NCBI GenBank assembly: GCA_944739405.2
Contig: OX123182.2
Span: forward strand, 93,426,051-93,490,050
Length of the DNA: 64,000 nt
From: Euclidia mi
Taxonomy: Eukaryota; Arthropoda; Insecta; Lepidoptera; Erebidae
Direction: 5' to 3'
This document shows, piece after piece, positions 31,271-43,639 of this stretch. A model generated the notes under the pieces. The model did not search any database, was not told the DNA's origin, and was given only the letters and a program-made list of their open reading frames with translations. The position numbers and the translations under genes are program-made. The first letter of the stretch is position 1. Each line of letters opens with the position of its first letter.

Positions 31271-31477
31271 ATGGAGCGACTGGTCATCCAAGGCTTAGTG
31301 GAAGGCAAGCGCTCTCGCGGGCGATCACCTACGCGCTGGACTGACCTTATTAAATCTGCCACTCAGAGTTCCATTGTAGAGTGCTCACGCAATGCAATGA
31401 ACCGTAACAGATGGAGAAACATCGCAAAGGCTTCAATAGCCAAGCAGAGGGCTGATGACGACCCAAAACCCTCATGA
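31271..31477 (+). pseudogene. LINE reverse transcriptase C-terminal fragment
   Basis: The 68-codon frame reads 'VEGKRSRGRSPTRWTDLIK' and 'RNRWRNIAKASIAKQRADDD'. This is the basic C-terminal end typical of endonuclease/reverse-transcriptase LINE proteins in insects. Upstream, in-frame remnants ('VKYFGHV', from about 31233) extend it. Everything 5' is missing, as usual for 5'-truncated LINE insertions. I cannot assign the clade. Confidence 0.65.
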
Positions 31478-31949
31478 CAACTCACTCATGACATTCATCA
31501 CGGAGCCACGACTACTCTGTCAAGAGTGTACGACTGAAGAGGGATAGAGAGAACACAGCACGATGCAAACATAAATTTCGCAACAAAGTCAGTAACGACG
31601 AGGTGTGCAAGTCAAGCCTTGAACAAAAGTCTTACCGATGAACTTGCTTACTTACAAAACAGATCACATGTTAAAAGTATGTAGATACATGACTGTATTA
31701 ACTCAATTATGCGTTCTCTACCCGTTAACCCTTTGGTCTTTGAAGTGAATTGTAGTGCTAATACCAAGGATTTACTTACTATTCGTAGTAGGCCACGTTA
31801 AGCGACGCTTGCAGAGGTCATCATTAGGATTGGTGACCGCTTTGTGTCATTTACATGAGCATGGCAGAGCGCTGCATCACAAACAAGAATGGTCGGGACA
31901 TGCCGGGAAGTCTTCAGGTGACCTATAAACTCCTACACCATAGGAGTGG

Positions 31950-32375
31950 GTAATATCACTTTTTATGAATATCAAATTGTATCTATATATCGACATTCGA
32001 TATCGGATTTTAAAACACTATATTTTAACCTAAAGTGATTTTTAATTTTGTTGTATCAGTGATGTGATATAGTATCAAAATTTAAATGAACTTGAATTTA
32101 CGCCTAGAACGTAACGTTTGGAATCGTAGTATGTATTGTATATGTCCGTTTACAACTATTTCTGAATTATTATTCGCGCTCTCACTCTGTCGTCATGTCG
32201 TCGGCCGGCAAGCAAAATAGGCAGACAGCTCGTATACGATACCATTTTTTCAATGTGATACGCTTATCGCTATATATTTGACAGTATAGTGCTTCGTGAA
32301 ATATATAGTTTTAGATTTGGCCGATATCCGATTTACGATATTGCATCGATATATAGATTCAATATCTAGGAACTA
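31950..32375. mobile_element. MITE-like element with AT-rich inverted ends
   Basis: The left end (31963-32013: 'tatcaaattgtatctatata' to 'cgatatcggat') and right end (32322-32372: 'ccgatatccgatttacgata' to 'gattcaatatct') are imperfect inverse copies over about 45 bases. The interior has no reading frame. No clean target duplication could be identified. Confidence 0.4.
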
Positions 32376-32720
32376 GAACACTTTGGTGGTATTAAATTAG
32401 CATAATAATTATACAATGCAAAAATAATTAGCTTATACCAAGACGCGAAATGATTGACTATTCTTTACAGAAGTCACCATCATCCCGTCTATACACAAGT
32501 AAATAGTTAAATATGATAGAGATTAATTTAAAGAGAATGCTTTTGACCGACTGTACTTTCATAACTACCTCAGATTCGGGTTTATTTATCTTAGTTCTTT
32601 AGAAATTATACACTGGAATGATCTGCGGTTTTAATATAGGTACTGAAAGAAAGTGCTTTGAATAGAAAAGTCATTATATTAGCCATTAGCAAAGTAATAA
32701 ATTAAACTTTAATGTAAATG

Positions 32721-32999
32721 CGATAGCCCAGTGGTGTACGTAACGGACTGCCAAGACGATGGTCGCGGGTTCGATTCCCAGTTACCCCGGGCACACACCT
32801 CTGTCTTTTCGAAGTTATGCATGTATTAAAAATGTTAATTATCGCTGGCTTAACAATGTGCCCGGTAGATGGCTATAGGCTCGCTCCCTTTTACATTAGG
32901 ACCGAAACATAACTGGCGAAATGTATATAAAATGTGTGTAATACACCTACGCGTACTCTTTTGGGGATAAAAGGCGTGAAGTTATGTTTTTATGTAAGG
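32721..32999 (+). mobile_element. tRNA-derived SINE, near full length
   Basis: A box part 'cgatagcccagtggtgtacg' and B box 'gggttcgattccca' (about 32767-32780). A body with 'cttttcgaagttatgcatgt' and 'gttaattatcgctgg' follows, and a 3' part with 'ggggataaaaggcgtgaag'. The order is the same as in the arms at 39477 and 41866, with a longer 3' half. It is the most complete member of its subfamily in this window. Confidence 0.7.
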
Positions 33000-33300
33000 C
33001 AACTTATTCATATAAAAGAATACTTACTACTACTGCTATAGCCTTTTGCAGTCCACTTCTAGACGTAAACCTTTCTTAATTTGCGTCACAATAGAATTGT
33101 ACGTCAATAGGAAGATTTGGATTATTAAAATTTAATAGGTACCACGCTGGCCAGACGGGTTTTTAATACAGGGCGTGATGTTGAGTTATCCGTTTCTTCA
33201 CAATTATATTTTCTTCGCCCTAGCCGCCTCTTACGATACTCACGGAATGAAATCGGTCAGTGGTGACGCCGTCACCACATGGACAAAATATTTAAAAAAA
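33000..33300 (-). repeat. LINE-tail module, reverse
   Basis: 33145-33290 ('accacgctggccagacgggt' to 'gtgacgccgtcaccaca') matches the order of blocks at 17280-17450. It includes a diverged reverse 'gcctcttacgatactcacgg' counterpart of the 'ccgtgggtgtcgtaagaggc' module at 43687. Confidence 0.45.
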
Positions 33301-35300
33301 ATATGTTCGGGAATTTTATCAGACGATTTTTGAAGAACAAGACGACGAAGACGAAGACTAAGGTAACTGGATAAATATGGATTGGCAGATATTACATGGA
33401 TTAGAACTTTATGGAGAGTTCTCAGATATTATGCTGGTTTCCTCGTGATATTTTCCTACGGCTTTGTTGTTCAAGTAGTTGTCCAAGCGATAACTAACTA
33501 TTTAATAAAGTAATTGTTGCGTCAATATTGAACCTGAGATTCTTTGCATAGCAGTCTGTTGGTCTCTTCACCAGGCTATCGGTGCCTAATTCATGAGTTT
33601 AGAATGTAAATAAAATTCATTTTAGTAATTTCCTACCCCAGGTATATCAAGTGCACATTAAAACAAAGTTGCCTTGCACGTTTTTAGGCAGAAAATTCTT
33701 ATCCCTGTGTCACTCTGAAAGTGGACCACGTTATCAAAACAATGTATATTCAAGCGTTCAAAAAATTCCGCGTGTTGAGTATAAACTTATTTATTTTTTA
33801 TCGCGAAAACTTCTGAAGTGCACACTGAGCGAGGATTTAGCAATCACAAACTTAAAATGCTGGCAAACTATTCGACGTAGAATGTACTGACTCTCAGCAA
33901 ATGGCTTTAGCTGTCTGTGATTTCGAATAAACTGGAGATCGTTGAAGAATGTAAAATTATAGTAAAAGGAAATGGATGAATCTTAAAGTAATAAAGAGAA
34001 TTTTAAAGTTGAATGACATAGGTTTTCCATCTCTCATTCAGATAAAATTCTCTTGCCGATAGAATTTATGGCTTAATATTTATACGACTGTAAAATTAAG
34101 CCCCGTTTTCGTCCTATTTGTCTATATGAACGCAAGAAACTTAGAAATATGCGAAAGGATTATTTTCGGTTTTCACCAATAGTATTGTACGTTTCCTGGG
34201 TAGGTTTTAGGTGTATTCACATGGACGGAGCTGCGGGCGTAGTCTACTGACCGATAAAATGTTGTACATTTTAATGATAGAATCTGATTAAGTTCAGCTG
34301 TGTTACTGTTTGACTCCGGGCTATTGCTACTCATTACCTAATAATGCGAGTGATAGTTTTCCTTACCATAATTTTACGTTCTTGTTCATTCATACGGTAG
34401 CCCGTGCTTTATTAATATAGCATACTGACTATTACTGACTACAATCAAAGGCTAACAGGTTTACCATCAGATAACAGTTACTTTGTCTACCACCCTTAGC
34501 AATAGATCATAACATTTATTTTTATATGAAATGCCCTATCCTTTAACGAAAGAATGAACGTGCATCCAATGTAAATCACCTGTTTAAGAAATAGTAATGC
34601 AAATATCTTTATTACGGTCAAAAATTTGAATAGGTAAGTATAATCTTTTGTAGTAAATATGTCAAGCACTATATATTGATATATGTTTTGTATTTCATTA
34701 ATATACTCGCACTTATTTCGTGTTCTATGTATTAGGCTTAGTACAATATTGTTGTATTGGCTACATAATTATACTAAGTGAATAGCGAATAGTATTGGTT
34801 GGAGTTATTGATTATGTCCTCTAATAATAGCCTATTCTGAATATCGAATATATGACTGATTATGTTACAAATTCACAAACTTCACCTTAGTTATAACAAA
34901 GCGCCAGATGTGAGTCCATTCGAAAATACGGGTTCGTCTACCGTGTACACGTGGACCTTTTGTAATCAGTCAGGATATATTCGGAATATTTCTAATATAC
35001 TGTAACAGTGTATTAGAGATTTAAGCGGGGCGTGAAAAAGCATCTCTCAAGGCCGTCAAAGTGAGGGCCGCCATGTCACATTGTTTAACCAGCAATTGGG
35101 GATGGTGGCCTTCACAATAGGACTTCACTGTCAGCTTACCATCAGGCAGCATGAAGTCAATTTGACAGGATTTTTTTTTAATAAAAAAAAAGTGTGTTTT
35201 ACAAAAATATATTCTTCATGAATTAAACAAAAGTGATAAATTTTTCGCCGTGCTATTCAAGTTCAATATTTAATAATGATTTGACTCGTTAAATTGTAAA
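33301..35300. other. Intergenic DNA, no gene recognised
   Basis: One 79-codon frame (33651-33890) without domain. 35040-35195 contains 'cagcttaccatcaggcagca' followed by A/T homopolymers, perhaps an old retroposon tail. Nothing else is supported. Confidence 0.45.
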
Positions 35301-35323
35301 CCTTACTTAGATGTCATTTTTTC

Positions 35324-36625
35324 TTGCAACTACATTACATAATTAATTTTATAACAAAAAAAAAAAAAAAAAAACAAGAATGCAATTGCCTTATTATTAA
35401 AATCGGTTCGGAGATCGCAATAATAGCTATTTACAGGTCTCCTACCTTTAGAAATTTAGAAGTATTTAATAACGCATTAGATAATATTTTACAGAGCCTA
35501 TCTTCCATTCCTAATATTATAATAATTGGCGACTTAAATATTAATATTAAATTTGAAAATAATGATGCTGGAACCCGAGATTATCTGAACCTTTGTGCAT
35601 ATCATGGGATTTTGCCTACTCACACATTTCCAACACATCAAAGTGGGTCATGTTTAGATCACGTCATGCTCAAAACTAGGCTTCCGTGTTTAACACTCGT
35701 TACTAACTCAACAATAACAGACCATTGCGCGATTTTGTTTACGCTTGAATTAATGCATTCTAAGCAACATTCGCGTCCGCGACAAAGGTCAAAACTTAAT
35801 ATGACTAACCTAGAACGTGATTTATGCAATATTGACTTTGGCCCAGTTTACAATTCTGCTGATGCTACCACTTCTATGTCTTATGTTATTAGCAACATAC
35901 AAACAGCTATTTTAAGAAACACCAATTTTATTAATTTGAGTAACAAAAATTATAATATTAAACCGTGGATAACACCAGGCCTTATTAAGTGCATCCGGCA
36001 CCGTGATAAACTACATAAAAGAGCTAAGCAAAACCTAAATAATTTAACGCTACAAATAATTTATAAACGATATAGAAACTTCTGCAATAGTATCCTAAGA
36101 AGAACAAAAATCAAGTATGACAAATCTCAAATATCAGAAGCCGGAAATAACACTAAGCGACTGTGGAAGTACGTTAAGTCTGTTACATATATGTCGAAGC
36201 AAAATAAGTGCGATACAAGTTTATTATATACAGATCGTACCCCACTATCTTCCGCTGATAAAGACAATAGCTTTTTTGCTAACATTGGTGTAAATTTGGC
36301 TGAACAAATTCAAAGCACATCTAACAATAATCCAAAAAATGCAACTTCTATCGTTCCGACATATAATAGTAGTGGTAAGTCGTTTGTTTTACTAGAACCG
36401 GATGAATGTGAAGTAGAACAAATTATCCTATCACTAAGACATAGCTCAGCAGCAGGGTGGGACGGTATTAGCACTGCAATACTGAAAACCTTTAGGCACA
36501 TACTGATACCTCCATTAACTCACATTTTTCGAATTTGCATGTCCGAAGGAATCTTCCCCAAATGCCTCAAAAAGGCAGTAGTAATTCCCATACACAAATC
36601 AGGGCAAAAGGATCGATATAACTAA
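35324..36625 (+). pseudogene. LINE endonuclease and start of reverse transcriptase
   Basis: The endonuclease nicks target DNA for target-primed reverse transcription. Visible blocks are 'IAIYRSPTF' (about residue 35), 'IIIIGDLNINI' (about 62, the GDxN motif) and 'STITDHCAILFTL' (about 128, the catalytic SDH-type motif, here TDH). The linker follows, then the start of the reverse transcriptase 'AAGWDGISTAILK' and 'KAVVIPIHKSGQKDRYN'. The stop at 36623-36625 comes from a four-base direct duplication (taactaac), and the same protein continues one base further on. The first 15 codons, including a poly-lysine from the A-run, are not native. Confidence 0.8.
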
Positions 36626-37976
36626 CTACAGGCCAATCTCACTACTACCTTCGATATCTAAAGTACTCGAGAAAATTATAAACAATAGATTAGTTTCATA
36701 TCTGGAAAATAATTCCCTCTTCTCCCACAAGCAATTCGGCTTCAGATCAAAGTTATCCGCAGCAGATGCAGTACACACCTTGACTAATTATATTTCCGAG
36801 GAACTTGGGCAAAGTCAACAGGTGATTGGCATCTTTCTCGACCTGGCAAAAGCATTTGACACTGTATCAATCCCACTGCTTCTTAACAAATTGGAGGCCT
36901 TAGGAATAAGAAGCACACAGTTAAAACTGTTTAAAGACTACTTACGGGATAGGTATCAATGTGTCAAAATAGACAACGTCATCAGTTCCGAATTACTATT
37001 ACCCCAATTCGGCTTTCCTCAAGGAAGTGTGCTCGGAGGAACACTCTTTCTAGTGTATATAAATGATCTCTGTAACCTAAACCTACATCATGGCACTATT
37101 GTTACGTATGCTGACGACACTGCGCTTATTTTCTCAGCAAACACTATTACGGAAGCTCAGAAGTATGCACAACAAGGGTTTAACGTAGTAAATAATTGGC
37201 TTAAACATAATCTACTAACCATAAATACTGATAAGATTAAATTCGTTCAATTTTGTATGCGTAACCCCCAAGCACATAATAATTCTTTTCACTTATATGC
37301 ACATAACTGTTATCTTAACTCAAACAATATTTGCACCTGTCCGGAAATTAATAGCACTACTAATATTAAGCATTTAGGGGTTATATTGGACGAAACCCTT
37401 TCCTATAAACAACATATCGCCGCTTTAACGTCTAGGCTACGAAAACTTTTATTTGCAATTAAAAAACTTCGCTTTATTTTAGACCATGACCTCATTATAC
37501 AGATGTACAAGGCATTGTGTCAGTCCATAATCCAATACTGCATTACTTCGTGGGGAGGTATAGGAAAATCTTTAATGCTCTCTATAGAGCGAGCGCAAAG
37601 AGCCCTTCTTAAAGTGGCCACCCGCCGACCTTACCGATTTTCTACAAGCCTTCTGTATGAATCATGCAAAGTGCTAACGGTTCGTCAACTGTTTATATTG
37701 TACACTGTACTAAAACAACACACTGCGCTTACGTACAACGCCAACCTTACTAACACCAAGAGACGGAAAGATATTGTCTGTAGTTCAAGCTCTGAATCAA
37801 AGTTTGTCTTTACTCATAGATTTTTCACATTTCTGGGTCCCTATCTTTATAACAAAATAAACAAAGAAACATCTATTTATGACCTAAGTTATGTAAGATC
37901 GAAACAATGCGTCTATCAGTATTTACAAACATTGAAATATGATCAGACCGAAGAACTGCTGACTGTGGTCAAATAA
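36624..37976 (+). pseudogene. LINE reverse transcriptase, main part
   Basis: Continuing after the frameshift: 'NYRPISLLPSISKVLEKII', 'KQFGFRSKLSAADAV', 'GIFLDLAKAFDTVSIPLLL' (the first catalytic aspartate) and 'FPQGSVLGGTLFLVYINDL'. The usual Gly-Pro is Gly-Gly-Thr in that last block. 'VTYADDTALIF' is the catalytic Y/F-A-D-D motif, intact, and 'FLDHDLIIQMY' with 'QYCITSWGG' follow. The thumb and C-terminal part runs to the TAA at 37974-37976. An in-frame methionine occurs only at 36780, so translation of this part alone would lack the fingers. It is close to intact apart from the one frameshift. Confidence 0.85.
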
Positions 37977-38221
37977 TTATAGGTTTCATACTAGTTTCAA
38001 AGTAATTCTAGTAGATATATTTTTATTTAGAGACATTACGTTTAATATGTTTATGATAAATATTGTGATGACTTCAAAACTCTGATCAAAATCACTTACT
38101 GTAAGTGCCTTTAACGCCTGTGGCATAGGTTTACCCTAGTACAGGCACCTCATTATTTTACCTAAATTACTTTTTAAGAACTGTATGTATATTTTTTTGT
38201 GATGTATGAGAATTAATAAAA

Positions 38222-38262
38222 TTTTTATTATTATTATTTTATTATTATTATATATTATAGCA
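38222..38262. repeat. (TTA)n microsatellite at LINE 3' end
   Basis: Tandem tta units directly after the LINE's 3' end. CR1/Jockey-type LINEs often end in such short tandem tracts rather than poly(A). Confidence 0.8.
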
Positions 38263-38374
38263 TTTGAATAGATTTAACCTACCTAGATCAATAGTCAGCC
38301 GTATGGTCCGCATGAGTCAGGATAGGTTATTATTGATGTAAGAAATATTTCACAAGCGGCTTCCTGAATAAAAA

Positions 38375-40705
38375 ACCGGTCAAGTGCGAGTCGGACTCGC
38401 GCACCGAGGGTTCCGTACAAACCTGTAGGTATATAATTAAAAGTTCACCAGTCATAGTTATGGTATTTTTATTGCCAAATTAAATCCATAACATTACAGT
38501 ATGGAAAGCTGGAGGAGCATAAATTAAAGAAAAATGGGTCTTTGTCGTTTGTAATCAGTCATCCTTTATTTTATATTAACATATATCGCTTATTATATAA
38601 TATAACTTAAATACCTATACCAGCCTTGCAGCAGCCTTGCAAAAGTCTGCTGATGAATGATGGTAAGATTTTTTATCAAAGTTATTGATTTACAAAGTTT
38701 TTAGTGACTATTAGAAATCTTTTACAAAAATACTTATAAAGTACAGAATAATTAGCAAAAAGGTTTGAAGCCTATGTAATTATTTGAAATCTCAATCTCA
38801 ATCAGCCTATCGCAGTCCACTGCTGGACATAGGCCTCTCCCAACATGCACCACAGCACACGGTCCTCAGCCTTCCGCATCCTTTATCTGGGCTATAAGAC
38901 GTTGCTTCGTGCCAAATTTCATGATTTTGAGTTCACGGAAAGAACCCTGTAGGTTTTGATTCCCTGCGAGTAGTCGCGAGTTTGAAAATATTATTAAATT
39001 GCTCTTTCTTTTCATTGCGCAGACATAGAAGTTTGATTTTGTTACAGCCTAACGGTGTTATATACCTAAGTTTTTGCTATGAATTTCAATTTAATACCTC
39101 TTCGCGTTCAAGAGTAAGGGGTAGTAACTTTAAATTTATTAATAATATTTTTCTTATATGATGTAACAAAAAAATTACGGTTTTCCCAATTTTTCCTTTA
39201 TAAGTGATATAAGACGTTGCTTCGTACCAAATTTCAAGATTTTGAGTTCACGGGAAGTACCCTGTAGGTTTTGATTTCCGTGCGAGTAGTCGCGAGTTTG
39301 AAAATATGCTTATATTGGCTCTTTCTTTTGATTGCGTTGACATTGATGTTTGATTTTGTTGCAGCCTAACGGTGTTATATACTTGAGTATTTGATATGAA
39401 TTTATGTTTAGAAATTGTAATTTTAATGACGGGGTGCAGTTTCATGAAAATTTCGTTATTACACCTACCAAAAAGGCAGCGATAGCCTAGTGGAGATACC
39501 AACGGACTGCCATTCAGAGGGTATCGGGTCCGAATCCACGGCACGAACCAATGACTTTTCGAAGTTAAGTGCGTATTAAATTGTTAATTATCGCTTGCCC
39601 TGTGCCTCGGAGAGCACGTTAAACCGTCGGTCCCAGCTGTCATGAAGATCTTTGACAGTCGTTGCGGGGAGTTAGTACCCTCAAATAAACTAATACTGGT
39701 CTAAACCATGGAATATCGCTATCCCTTTGGGTTGCGGAGGTCAGACGGCAGTCGCTCTGTGGAAAAGTTGATATTCTGTCATATCTGGTTAGACCAGTTA
39801 GCGGACCTCGGGCTCCAAGGCTTGGATGCAACCGTGATAACGCTGTGAACAGAAATTTCGTTCCTGACCGATTTCACATAAATGCGTGATTTGAAATTTG
39901 GTACGAAGCAACGTCTTATATCACTCATAAAGGAAAAATTGCGAAAATCGTCATCTTTTTGTTACAGCATATAAAAAAATATTTTTAATAAATTTAAAGT
40001 TACTACCACCTCCTCTTGAACGCGTGGTGATATTAAATTGAAATTCATATCAAATAATCAGTTATATAACACCGTAAGGCTGCAACAAAATCAAGCTTCT
40101 ATGACAACGTAATCAAAAGAAAGAGCAATATAAGCATATTTTAAAACTCGCGCTTACTCGCAAGTGAATCAAAACCTACATACAGGATACTTTCCGTGAG
40201 CTCAGAATCTTGAAATTTGGTACGAAGCAACGTCTTATATCACTTATAAAGGAAAAATTGCGAAAACCGTAATTTTTTTTTGATTTTGTTGCAGCCTAAC
40301 GGTGTTATATACTTGAGTATTTGATATGAATTTCAATTTAATACCTCCATGCGTTCAAGAGAAAGGGGTAGTAACTTTAAATTTATTAAAAATATTTTTC
40401 TAATATGATGTAACTAAAGAAAAGATTCTGAGTTCACGGGAAGTACCCTGTAGGTTTTGATTCCAATGCGAGTTTGAAAATATGCTGCAATTTGCAGCAT
40501 ATACGGCTGTATCTTTTGATTGCGTTGGATTAGAAGTTTGATTTTCTTACAGCTCTATGAAACCGTAGATTCGAGTATTTAGTATAAATTTCAGTTTGAT
40601 ACCTCCACGCATTCCTGAGAAAAAGGGTCTTGACAGACGGACGGACAACAAAGTGATCCTATAAGAGTTCCGTTTTTTCCTTTCGAGGTACGGAACCCTA
40701 AAAAG
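38375..40705 (+). mobile_element. Composite 'gagggttccgtac' dispersed repeat
   Basis: The head at 38376-38420 ('ggtcaagtgcgagtcggact', 'cgcgcaccgagggttccgta') and tail at 40625-40702 ('gacagacggacggacaacaa', 'ggtacggaaccctaaaaa') are well-known ends of a lepidopteran dispersed repeat. The short inverse pair GGGTTCCGTAC / GTACGGAACCC lies near the ends. Inside, a unit of about 250-300 bp is repeated forward near 38930, 39210 and 40280. It contains 'ttgcttcgtaccaaatttca', 'ccctgtaggttttgattcc' and 'cagcctaacggtgttatata'. The same unit is reversed at 39960-40215. No coding capacity is visible. The array has been invaded by the inverted-arm structure that starts at 39403. Confidence 0.6.
39403..39886 (+). 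repeat. Left 484-bp inverted arm with SINE
   Basis: Matches 41455-41938 in reverse over its full length of 484 bp with about a dozen differences, mostly substitutions. Inside it, 39477-39620 is a tRNA-derived SINE head (A box 'cagcgatagcctagtggaga', B box 'gggtccgaatccacgg'). The rest ('agggatagcgatattccatg' region and 'gcatccaagccttggag' counterparts) is unique to these arms. Confidence 0.9.
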
Positions 40706-41454
40706 CGTTAAAGAAAATCCTTCAGAACTTTTTAAACCCTTATTTTAATGATAGTCCACGCGATGTAAACTCGTAGAGACGAGTTACAAAAATACTTTCA
40801 TATTTACGAGTAAGACGGTGCTGCCACTTAAATTAATTTCTCAGCTTTAGCATTACTGATCGAAATAAAACCACATTTAATAATAATAATTAATAAATTT
40901 ATATTCTACCACAAACGTCAAAATCCAAACCAAGCCTTTCTGCTATTAAGTGTCGACCACAGTGTCGACGGATATGGCGAAAATATAAAAGTTCTTTGTA
41001 GTCTACAACAAAATTCAAAAGAACGAATACAAATGAAAAAAATGTCCAATTTATGCAACCAATTATCAGAAAATTGCATCAAAAATATTATATACACCTA
41101 ATACCACGCATTAAAACATTACAAACTTGCAGGTATAGAACTAACATCAGGCGCCTCACCAGTGCAACGTTTCACTGTGCCATATTCTACATATTGGATC
41201 TGTAGTTCCAGTAATAAGCGTTTAAACGTTTCAAACTAGAGTAGATATTCTCGACAGAAATGCCTACTTGCACTTACCCGTTCCCAGATGCAATAGAAAC
41301 TCGGAATAGAGGTATTCACATAAATGTCTTATCTCTCATGATATTATTATTACTTACGTGTAGAGTAACCGATATTGACAGTGTTTAAAAACCCCATAAT
41401 GCCCAGTACCAAAAACAAGAAACACAGTAAAATTTTTGTTCATTTTTCCACCGC
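40706..41454. other. Interior between inverted arms
   Basis: AT-rich sequence with no gene or repeat I can name. A run of taataataat/taataaattta lies at 40877-40905. It forms part of the 1.57-kb loop between the two 484-bp arms. Confidence 0.5.
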
Positions 41455-41938
41455 CGTATTTATGTGAAATCGGTCAGGAACGAAATTTCTGTTCACAGCG
41501 TTATCACGGTTGCATCCAAGCCTTGGAGCCTGAGGTCCGCTAACTGGTCTAACCAGATATGACAGAATATCAACTTTTCCACAGAGCGACTGCCGTTTGA
41601 CCTCCGCAACCCAAAGGGATAGCGATATTCCATGGTTTAGACCAGTATTAGTTTATTTGAGGGTACTAACTCCCCGTAACGACTGTCAAAGATCTTCGTG
41701 ATAGCTGGGACTGGGGGTTTAACGTGCTCTCCGAGGCACTGGGCAAGCGATAATTAACAATTTAATACGCACTTAACTTCGAAAAGTCATTGGTTCGTGC
41801 CGTGGATTCGAACCCGATACCCTCTGAATGGCAGTCCGTTGGTATCTCCACTAGGCTATCGCTGCCTTTTTGGTAGGTGTAATAACGAAATTTTCATTAA
41901 ACTGCACCCCGTCATTAAAATTACAATTTCTAAACATA
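41455..41938 (-). repeat. Right 484-bp inverted arm with SINE
   Basis: Reverse partner of 39403-39886. The embedded SINE (41735-41866, minus strand) has the canonical B box 'ggttcgaatcc', where the left copy has one substitution. Since the SINE is at the same place in both arms, it was already present before the arm was duplicated. Confidence 0.9.
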
Positions 41939-42424
41939 CTTTCTTAGAACACTATTATATATAGAATATTACCGTAACTAACTACTTTACATCGCAGCTT
42001 TTACAGCAAAGCAACCTAAGTTAAAACTGTACCTACACATTTCTGTCTAAGCTATATTGAAACTGGAACGTAATAACGATGTTTTTTCACTGCATGATTG
42101 GGGGAATAGGGGAATGGTATTAGAGGCGAAGTCGTGGCTCAAAGAGAATCCACTCATACACGATAGTTTTACATGCCATGCACTGGGTAAATAACTAAAC
42201 TGGCAACATGGTCGTACGGTTCGAAAATGCTGAGCGCACTTTTGCTAGAATCTTGGGTATTTTTGTCGGTTGGTAGATTTGATTTGTCTGTGTTTGATAT
42301 TGTTTTGTTAAAAAATAAAATGGTAGAGTACTTATTATTGCATAATAAAATCAGAAATGTTACATTAAGTATTACTAATTGCAATGCAAGATCTGTTTTG
42401 TTAGTAAGGATTGGTAATGTAAAA

Positions 42425-42650
42425 TTACTAGAGGACGCCAGCAGCTACGCCTGCATTTTTTTTAAATTTACCCGTTTTGGCCGATCCCGTGGGAATTTCG
42501 GGAAATCCCTTCTTAGTGCACCCCTACGGTCCCCAAGGAACATACATGCCGAATTTCAGCTTCCTGCGCCCAAAAGTTTCGGCTGTAGCGTGTCTGTCTG
42601 TCGTGGATTTAAAAATATTAAGATTTTTGAATTGGGGTATATAAAATCAA
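42425..42650 (-). mobile_element. Helitron-like 3' fragment, reverse
   Basis: On the minus strand it reads 'gacagacagacacgctacag', then 'ttccttggggaccgtagg', and ends 'gctggcgtcctctag' followed by T. This fits a CTAG/T Helitron terminus at about 42428. Its middle matches 3080-3170. A 5' TC end is not evident. Confidence 0.45.
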
Positions 42651-42669
42651 TGGCTTCTTTTTTTTTAAA

Positions 42670-42888
42670 TATACATACAAACATACATAGTCTCACGCCC
42701 AGTTTTCGCCAGGTTTATTTTAGTCCCACGTAATAGGGGGCGAGCCTATTGTCGTACCGGGCACATTACCAGACTCCATGCTGCTACTGAGAATTTCCCA
42801 ACGGAAAACCCAATAACACTTTGCCCGACCCGGGGGATCGAACCCGAGACCTCACGCGCACATTTCTGCCGCGAGACCCACAAGGCAG
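42670..42888 (-). mobile_element. tRNA-derived SINE, reverse
   Basis: The minus-strand copy ends (left) in 'gtatgttt' repeats. The tRNA-like head at the right has the B box on the minus strand ('gggttcgatcccc') and 'tctcgcggcagaaatgtgcg'. It is the same subfamily as 43770-44033, with the middle shortened. Confidence 0.7.
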
Positions 42889-43639
42889 TTTTTTTTAATA
42901 TGTATATGTTTTATTTCATTTCATAAAACCACTAGCTTCAAACACATCCAATATATGAAAGCCTACAAATATACCTAGTAAGTAAACAAGTACTCTCCGC
43001 AATACGTCACATCCGAAATATGAGCGTCGCAAGTAGTTGATAGACAGCGCTCGATGCACTACGGATTCAAAAAGAAAAGACGATTGGGACGCGAGTCAAT
43101 AAAACTCTATGCATATAATGTAAGTTAAATGCCAGTTCTAGAGTAGGACCTATTAGCGATTTCGTTTGAATGGAGGTAAAATGCTTATGATAATATGAGC
43201 TTCCTTTGAGGTATTACTCATTTTGCGAGAGAATATTTTTGACACATCTTTAGTATGGTGGACTAAGTGTGAATGTGACCTAGATCTCAGGGTGTGTTGG
43301 AACTTATAACTAGAAGATGTTTCTATCATTGCACGAATAGAACCCCGCGTCCGGCCTAGTTCACTGACCACTAGATTGAGAACAGTGCTCATTACATTAA
43401 TATTTATCTTGGGTTTTCAGCCAACGTTCAAACCTACCCCTCATTGCTTTCCAGTCAAGTTCACATACTTAATCTTAAGTGTCGACCAACAGGCCAAGCA
43501 AGGCAACAATCATAGAGACATGGTCTTTAAAACTTTTAATCGAATTTCGAACGCTCCGATGCTTCTCGTTTTAATAAGCAATATCCTGTATAATAAGAGT
43601 GCCAAAGCTGTAATATCACAAGTATGAGACAACTTGCCG

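Larger units (their letters stand above)
35365..38262 (+). mobile_element. 5'-truncated LINE (Jockey/CR1 type)
   Basis: The segment encodes the second half of an AP-endonuclease, a reverse transcriptase and a C-terminal region. It ends in a (tta)n tract at 38222-38262 after an 'aattaataaaatttt' signal. The endonuclease is missing its first portion, so the element is 5'-truncated just after a 20-base A-run at 35357-35377. One frameshift at 36619-36626 breaks the protein. Confidence 0.8.
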
